Both the position numbers and the translations under genes were made by a program. A stretch of 64,000 nucleotides of DNA, taken from positions 43,251,643 to 43,315,642 of the forward strand of contig ML664161.1 of assembly GCA_007570785.1 (NCBI GenBank), given 5' to 3'. This document shows, one piece after another, positions 59,283 to 64,000 of this stretch. Position 1 is the first letter of the stretch. Every line of letters begins with the position of its first letter. The notes under the pieces are model-generated. The model was not told the DNA's origin and did not search any database. It saw only the letters and a program-made list of their open reading frames with translations. This DNA comes from Antilocapra americana (taxonomy: Eukaryota; Chordata; Mammalia; Artiodactyla; Antilocapridae).

Positions 59283-59501
59283 TTGTGCTATGCTCTGCTT
59301 AGTTGCTCAGTCGTGTCCAACTCTTTGTTAACCTTGTGGACCATAACCTGCCAGGCTCCTCTGTCCCTGGGGATTCTCCAGGCAAGAATACTGGAGTGGG
59401 TAGCCTATCCCTTCTCCAGGGGATCTTCCCAACCCAGAAATTGAACTGGGGTCTCCTGCATTGCAGGTGAATTCTTTACCAGCTGAGCTACCAGGGAAGC
59501 C
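59283..59501 (-). mobile_element. Bov-tA SINE, full length
   Basis: Reverse-oriented copy from 'ctgcttagttgctcagtcgt' to 'agctgagctaccagggaagc'. A 10-bp duplication, tgatcaagag (59,273-59,282) and tgatgaagag (59,502-59,511), differs at one base. It lies 1.8 kb from the + oriented copy at 57.2 kb. Confidence 0.95.
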
Positions 59502-59511
59502 TGATGAAGAG

Positions 59512-59626
59512 ATAGCCAAGGATAATAGTAAAAAATGTATGTCTGAGTTAAGATCATTTTAAGAAACTTTTTATGTCCTTATATACATATAAGAAGCAAA
59601 AAAAAAATTTCCAGCAGATGAGTTGA
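59512..59626. other. No recognised feature
   Basis: Short stretch between a SINE and an L1 fragment, with an A-run at 59,599-59,608. Confidence 0.4.
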
Positions 59627-60129
59627 TTTTTGTTTGTTTTTCAGATTTATTTGGTTGGTTTTTTAATTAGTTTTTCATTGGCGTATAGTTGCTTTATAAT
59701 GCTGTGTTAGTTCCTGCTGGACAGCAAAGTGAGTCAACTATATATACACATATTTCCACTCTTTTCCAGATTCTATTCCCACATAGATAATTATAGAGTA
59801 TTAAATAGAGTTCCCTGTGCTATTCAGTGGGTTCTTATTAGTTATCTATCTTATATATATAATGTGTAAGTCAATCCCATCTCCCAATTTATCCCTCCTC
59901 CCCTTTCCCCCTTGGTAACCATAAGTTTGTTTCTGTCTTTGACTCAACTTCTGTTATGTAAATAGGTTAATTTGTACCATTTCTTTAATATTCCATATGT
60001 AAGTGATATCATATGATATTTGTCTTTCTTTATCTGACTTACTTCACTCAGTATGACAGTCTCTAGGTTCATCCATGTTGCTGCAAATGGCATTATTTTG
60101 CTCCTTTTTATGGCTGAGTAATATTCTGT

Positions 60130-60179
<50 letters not shown>

Positions 60180-60212
60180 ATTTTCCTTATCCATTCTTTT
60201 GTTGATGGACGT
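59627..60212 (-). mobile_element. L1 LINE, 3' part
   Basis: Starting at a T-rich head, it holds 'ttcattggcgtatagttgct', 'tgctggacagcaaagtgagt', 'gttccctgtgctattcagtg', 'catatgtaagtgatatcata', 'tgacttacttcactcagtat' and 'catgttgctgcaaatggcat', which is the artiodactyl L1 3'UTR and ORF2 end in reverse. It stops after a TA microsatellite at 60,134-60,176 and 'atccattcttttgttgatgg'. 5' truncated; no usable ORF. Confidence 0.92.
60134..60176. repeat. (TA)21 microsatellite inside L1
   Basis: Perfect TA run at the site where the L1 consensus has a short TATATAT string. Confidence 0.95.
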
Positions 60213-62604
60213 GGAAGCAAAATATTTTATTACAGAAAGTTTAGCAGAAGTTTGGGGCTTCGGATGGTGTCATGAACTGTGGTTTTGTAGCATTTGAATA
60301 GCAAAATGATTTAAAAGGATAGAGAGAATGCTCTGTAGGGAATTTGAGGTGCTTGCAGAACTTCTAATCAAAGGTATTCTGAAGTGTTGACTAATTTTAT
60401 TAACTATAACTAAAAGAGGCATATTATAGAAAAAGATGAATGAGTGCATCAACCCCTCAAATGCATGAATATAAGAAGAAAAAAACTATGAGCCTTAAGA
60501 TGATACCTTTCATAGGACAACCCAGTTAGGAGATAGTAAAGGAATGTTGAGGTAACAATTGAAGGGATAAAACTGAGCCAAGATTTTAAACATCAGAAGA
60601 AAGGACTAAGAAGTCATTTTTGAGAAGCTTTTCAGAGAAACAAGAAATTGAAGAAGTGTTGCAGTGCCATCTTAGCCAATGCTCAAATTCTGTATGTGGG
60701 GAATAAAGAAGCCTCAAAGAGAGAAGTGGTCCTGTAAGCAAAGCTAACTTGAGACGAACCAGAACTAGGTCATAAGGGTGTTTGATCACAGTGATGTGCT
60801 CCTTCTCTGTGCTGTGCTGCCTCCATGAAGGACCTGTCCAGTCATTTCATGTGTATGTCATGAATTAAGCAAAGAAAGGCTGAATTTGTAGAGACCAGAC
60901 TGACACAAACTGACTTGTGTAAATTCATTGATAAGAGAAAAGGAAGGGGTGATGTTGAAATCTCCATCACTCTATCAGCTGTGGCCAGGACGGTCAACAG
61001 AATAAGGGGAATGAATAGTTTTTAGTATTTCAGAGAAACTTCTCATTGCCTGCTAAGTATCAGGATCATGTGTAAGCAGGCACAAGATGCACAAACTATA
61101 CACTCTTGCAAGTATAGAAGCATATTTATATTTTGTTTAAAATAGAAACTCTTTTCAACTTGATCCTTAACATTGAGGGGAAATTCTAGGGGCTGCATAT
61201 TGACTTAAAATAATTAAAATTGAACCTAGACTTAGCTGGTTTTAAAAAAAAAAAAAGACTGAAACTGAAGAATATGACACTCTAACCTAAACTGAGAAGC
61301 TAGTTTGCTTTGGACCTTGACTGGCTTTCTTCAGTACAGCCATGCAAAGACTTGGCCAATGCTATAGTCCAGAAAACATGTCGTGCTTTGCTTGTTAAAT
61401 ATTTTTAAATTGGCCCCTTTTCTTCAGGAAGACCTCCTAGGTTTTGCCTGAGTGAGGACCATAAACTTGAGTCCATGCTAACTACAACTGTAAAGGTCTT
61501 GAGAGAGATGGAGGAGGTTCTGTGTGATTGTGACACATTGAAGGGGGCTCTCCTGCATAATGTGATCCATGTCTTTCAGAATAGAGCTTTGCTCCCATGT
61601 TAATACATTCTGGAAATTGCTCAAAAGGCAGCTTTGGCATTAGAATAGCAACTTTCAAAGCAGTGAACGTCAGCACTTCTATTTCTCCTTCTTCTTGGCG
61701 TGCATTACATGAAGCTGGAAAGACTAATTGGCTAAATGAAGGGACTCAGTGTCGCAGAGTTGAAATCCTGGCATGTAAATGGAGAGGTGGGGAGAGACTT
61801 GCATGCATATCTATATGGCCTCCCTTTGTGAATTATCATAATAGAAATGGTTCTGCCCCTTCTCTAGTTTCCCTGCGAGATGAGTTGGGGTGTGAAGTGC
61901 ATGGCACAGAAATTCGCCATGCTTTGTATCTATGATTACTTGTCTCTGTGTGCATCTTTTCCACTCCTAAATTGTATGTTTACTGAAGGTTTCTGAATAA
62001 TACATTGTTTTAAAAGATGTGTCTCTGAAATAAGGTTATGACAATTATAATATGACTGCATACAGCTGAATACTATAATGAAAAAAAATCAGTAAATGTC
62101 ATTTTTAAAAGCAAACAAGAAAATGCATTTCTTATTTGTTTTATAGGTATTGTATCTGTTTCCATGACCTCTGTCAAGCATTTATAAGGACTTGATCAAT
62201 ACTTGGATCAGACATTTCATATGAGATGGGTTCCCTGAGACAGCAGACAACTTAGCATGGAGAGGGAATGCCAGTCCTCATATCACACATATGCTTTTTG
62301 TGAAAGAGTATTTCAAGATAAGCACTATAACTCACTCTTAACTTTTTTAAAAAGCTCAAGTCCAAGACTCATTTGGTTTACCTACCTTGCCTTCTAGCTA
62401 GGAAACCTATTATAAAGTTTATAATAGGACATCACAGTACTTCATATGAGGAGTTAATATCACCTGAAATATATCAGAATATTATAACTAAACTAAATCC
62501 TTGATGTTTCTTAAACCCTCCTTTTAAATGTTTGATCTGAATTATGGCTGAAGAAGATCTATTAATATATCATCTTGCTGATAACCATTATCAAATCACC
62601 TCTT
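60213..62604. other. No supported gene
   Basis: No exon or repeat family recognised. The 112-codon + frame at 61,597-61,935 has no domain features. An A-run lies at about 61,243-61,256. Confidence 0.4.
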
Positions 62605-63103
62605 TTTAAAATTTAATCACTTTTTTAAATTAAATTTTTTTACCCCAAAAAACATTTTGTAACGGGGTGTGTGTAACCAATTAACAATGTTGTGATAGTT
62701 TCAGGTAAACAGAGAAGGGGCTCAGCCATACATATACATGTTTCCATTCTCCCCCAAACCCCCCTCCCATCCAGGCTGGCACGTAACATTGAGCAGAGTT
62801 CCAGGTGCTCTGTGAGAGGTGTTTTCAGGCTTTCCATTTTCAATATAGCAGTGTGTGCACGACCTTCCCAAAGACCTCAGTTGTGCCTTCCCCCAGCAAC
62901 CATGAGTGCGTTCTCTAAGTCTGTGAGCCTCTTTCTGTTTTGTAAGGATGCTCATTTCTATCATTTCTTTTTAGAGTCCACATATAAGGGATGTCATATG
63001 AGATTTCTCCTCTGTCTGGCTTACTTCACTCAGTAAGACACTCACTAGGTCCATTCATGTTGTTGAAAATGGCCTTATCTCATTCTTTTTAATGGCTAAG
63101 TAA

Positions 63104-63146
<43 letters not shown>

Positions 63147-64000
63147 CACATCTTCGTTATCTTTTCCTCTGTCAATGGATATTTAGGTTGTTTCCATATC
63201 TTGGCCATCATAAAGAGTGCTCAATGAACATTGGGGAGCATGTATCTTTTCAGGCCATGTTTTTCTCTGGATATATGCCCAGGACTGGGATTGCAGGGTC
63301 ATATGGTGGCTCTATTTTTAGTTTTTTAAGAAGCCTCCATATTGTTCTCCATAGTGCATGAACCAATTTACTTTCCCACCAACAGTGCAGGCAGTGTCCT
63401 TCTCTCCACACCCTCTCCAGTATTTGTTGTTTGTAGATATTTTGATGATAGCCATACTGACCAGTGTGAGGTGATATCTCATTGTAGTTTTGATTTGCAT
63501 TTCTCTAATAACTAGCGATTTTGAACATCTTTTCATGTGCTTATTGGCCATCTGTATGTCCTCTTTAGAGAAATGTCTGTTCAGGTCTTCTCTCCATTTC
63601 TTCAGTGGGTTGTTTGTTTTGATACTATTAAGTGTTATAAGCTGTTTATAAATTTTGGAGACTAATCTCTTATCACTCACATCATTTGCCAATATTTTCT
63701 TCAAATCTGTGGGTTATTTTTTTATTTTGTTTATTGTTTCCTTTTCTGTGCAAAAGTTTTTGAGTTTAAGTAGGTACCATTTGTTTACTTTTGCTTTTAT
63801 TTCCATTATTCTGGGAGATGGATTAAAAAAGATTTTGCTGTGATGTATGTCAGGGAGTGTTCTGCCTGTGTTTTCCTCTAAGAGTTTTGTAGTGTCCAGT
63901 CTAACATTTAGGTCTTTAATCCATCTTGAGCTTATCTTTGTGTATGGGGTTAAGGAATGGTCTAGTTTCATTCTTTTACATGTGGCTGTCCAGTTTTCCC
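62605..64000 (-). mobile_element. L1 LINE with broken ORF2 C-terminus, continues past window
   Basis: The 3' end (T-rich on + strand) is near 62,605-62,645, followed by 3'UTR-like sequence ('gtaaggatgctcatttctat', 'cttacttcactcagtaagac'), a TA run, then ORF2 in reverse. Minus-strand frames at 63,971-63,714 and 63,704-63,318 are in the same frame, separated by a TAA at 63,714-63,716; they contain L1 ORF2 C-terminal text such as '[20 protein letters not shown]' and '[15 protein letters not shown]'. After 'CGEKDT' the frame is lost, consistent with an inactive copy. The RT domain would lie beyond the window end. Confidence 0.95.
63108..63143. repeat. (TA)18 microsatellite inside L1
   Basis: Perfect TA run at the same L1 consensus position as the one at 60,134-60,176. 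Confidence 0.95.

Noticed and set aside
1..64000. CRISPR arrays, operons, phage or plasmid systems
   Set aside because: Tandem repeats here are microsatellites or transposon tails, and the sequence is clearly mammalian nuclear DNA.

Overview
This window is vertebrate nuclear DNA from a ruminant artiodactyl (cattle, sheep, goat, deer or a close relative). The evidence is its repeat content: at least seven full or near-full Bov-tA (tRNA-Glu-derived) SINEs plus fragments, a 5'-truncated BovB (RTE-class) LINE of about 1 kb, two BovB 3' ends, artiodactyl-type L1 3' ends on both strands, and one CHR-type SINE shared with whales and hippos. Older mammalian repeats (MIR, L2, MER5A-like DNA transposon, MLT1/MaLR LTRs) form the background. 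There are no bacterial-type genes, operons, CRISPR arrays or plasmid features. The species cannot be fixed from the sequence alone.

No protein-coding gene can be named. Nearly all open frames are short chance frames or frames inside repeats. The most gene-like places are: (1) 30.1-31.5 kb, a promoter/5'UTR-like segment with two long polypyrimidine (CT) tracts, two short upstream-type ORFs and a good splice donor at 30,960, all on the + strand; (2) 33.4-33.9 kb, an unusual patch with overlapping open frames on both strands and splice-like signals; (3) 54.1-54.7 kb, a (TG)24 tract followed by a 65-bp candidate internal exon with a good acceptor and a strong donor. These could belong to one + strand transcription unit with very long introns, but that link is inference.

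Layout. 1-24.4 kb is ordinary repeat-bearing intergenic or intronic DNA: L1 end at 4.5 kb, Bov-tA at 7.6 kb, BovB at 8.0-9.0 kb, MIR/L2/MLT1 at 9-15 kb, Bov-tA at 19.9, 23.7 and 24.1 kb, the last one nested in a MER5A-like element. About 24.5-45.3 kb is a 20.8-kb stretch in which I find no ruminant-lineage transposon, only old MIR, L2 and MLT1 pieces; it contains the promoter-like segment. 45.3-52.5 kb has two Bov-tA copies and a MIR. 52.55-54.1 kb looks like a conserved non-coding cluster just upstream of the candidate exon. 54.7-64 kb is repeat-rich again: Bov-tA, CHR SINE, Bov-tA, then two antisense L1 fragments, the second running off the window end and carrying the broken C-terminal part of ORF2.

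Taken together, the long repeat-poor interval around a CT-rich 5'UTR-like segment resembles the setting of a developmental regulator or neuronal gene with long introns. I could not identify the gene and do not name one. No new biological system is evident; the findings list gives the places most worth testing by alignment, conservation and transcript data.
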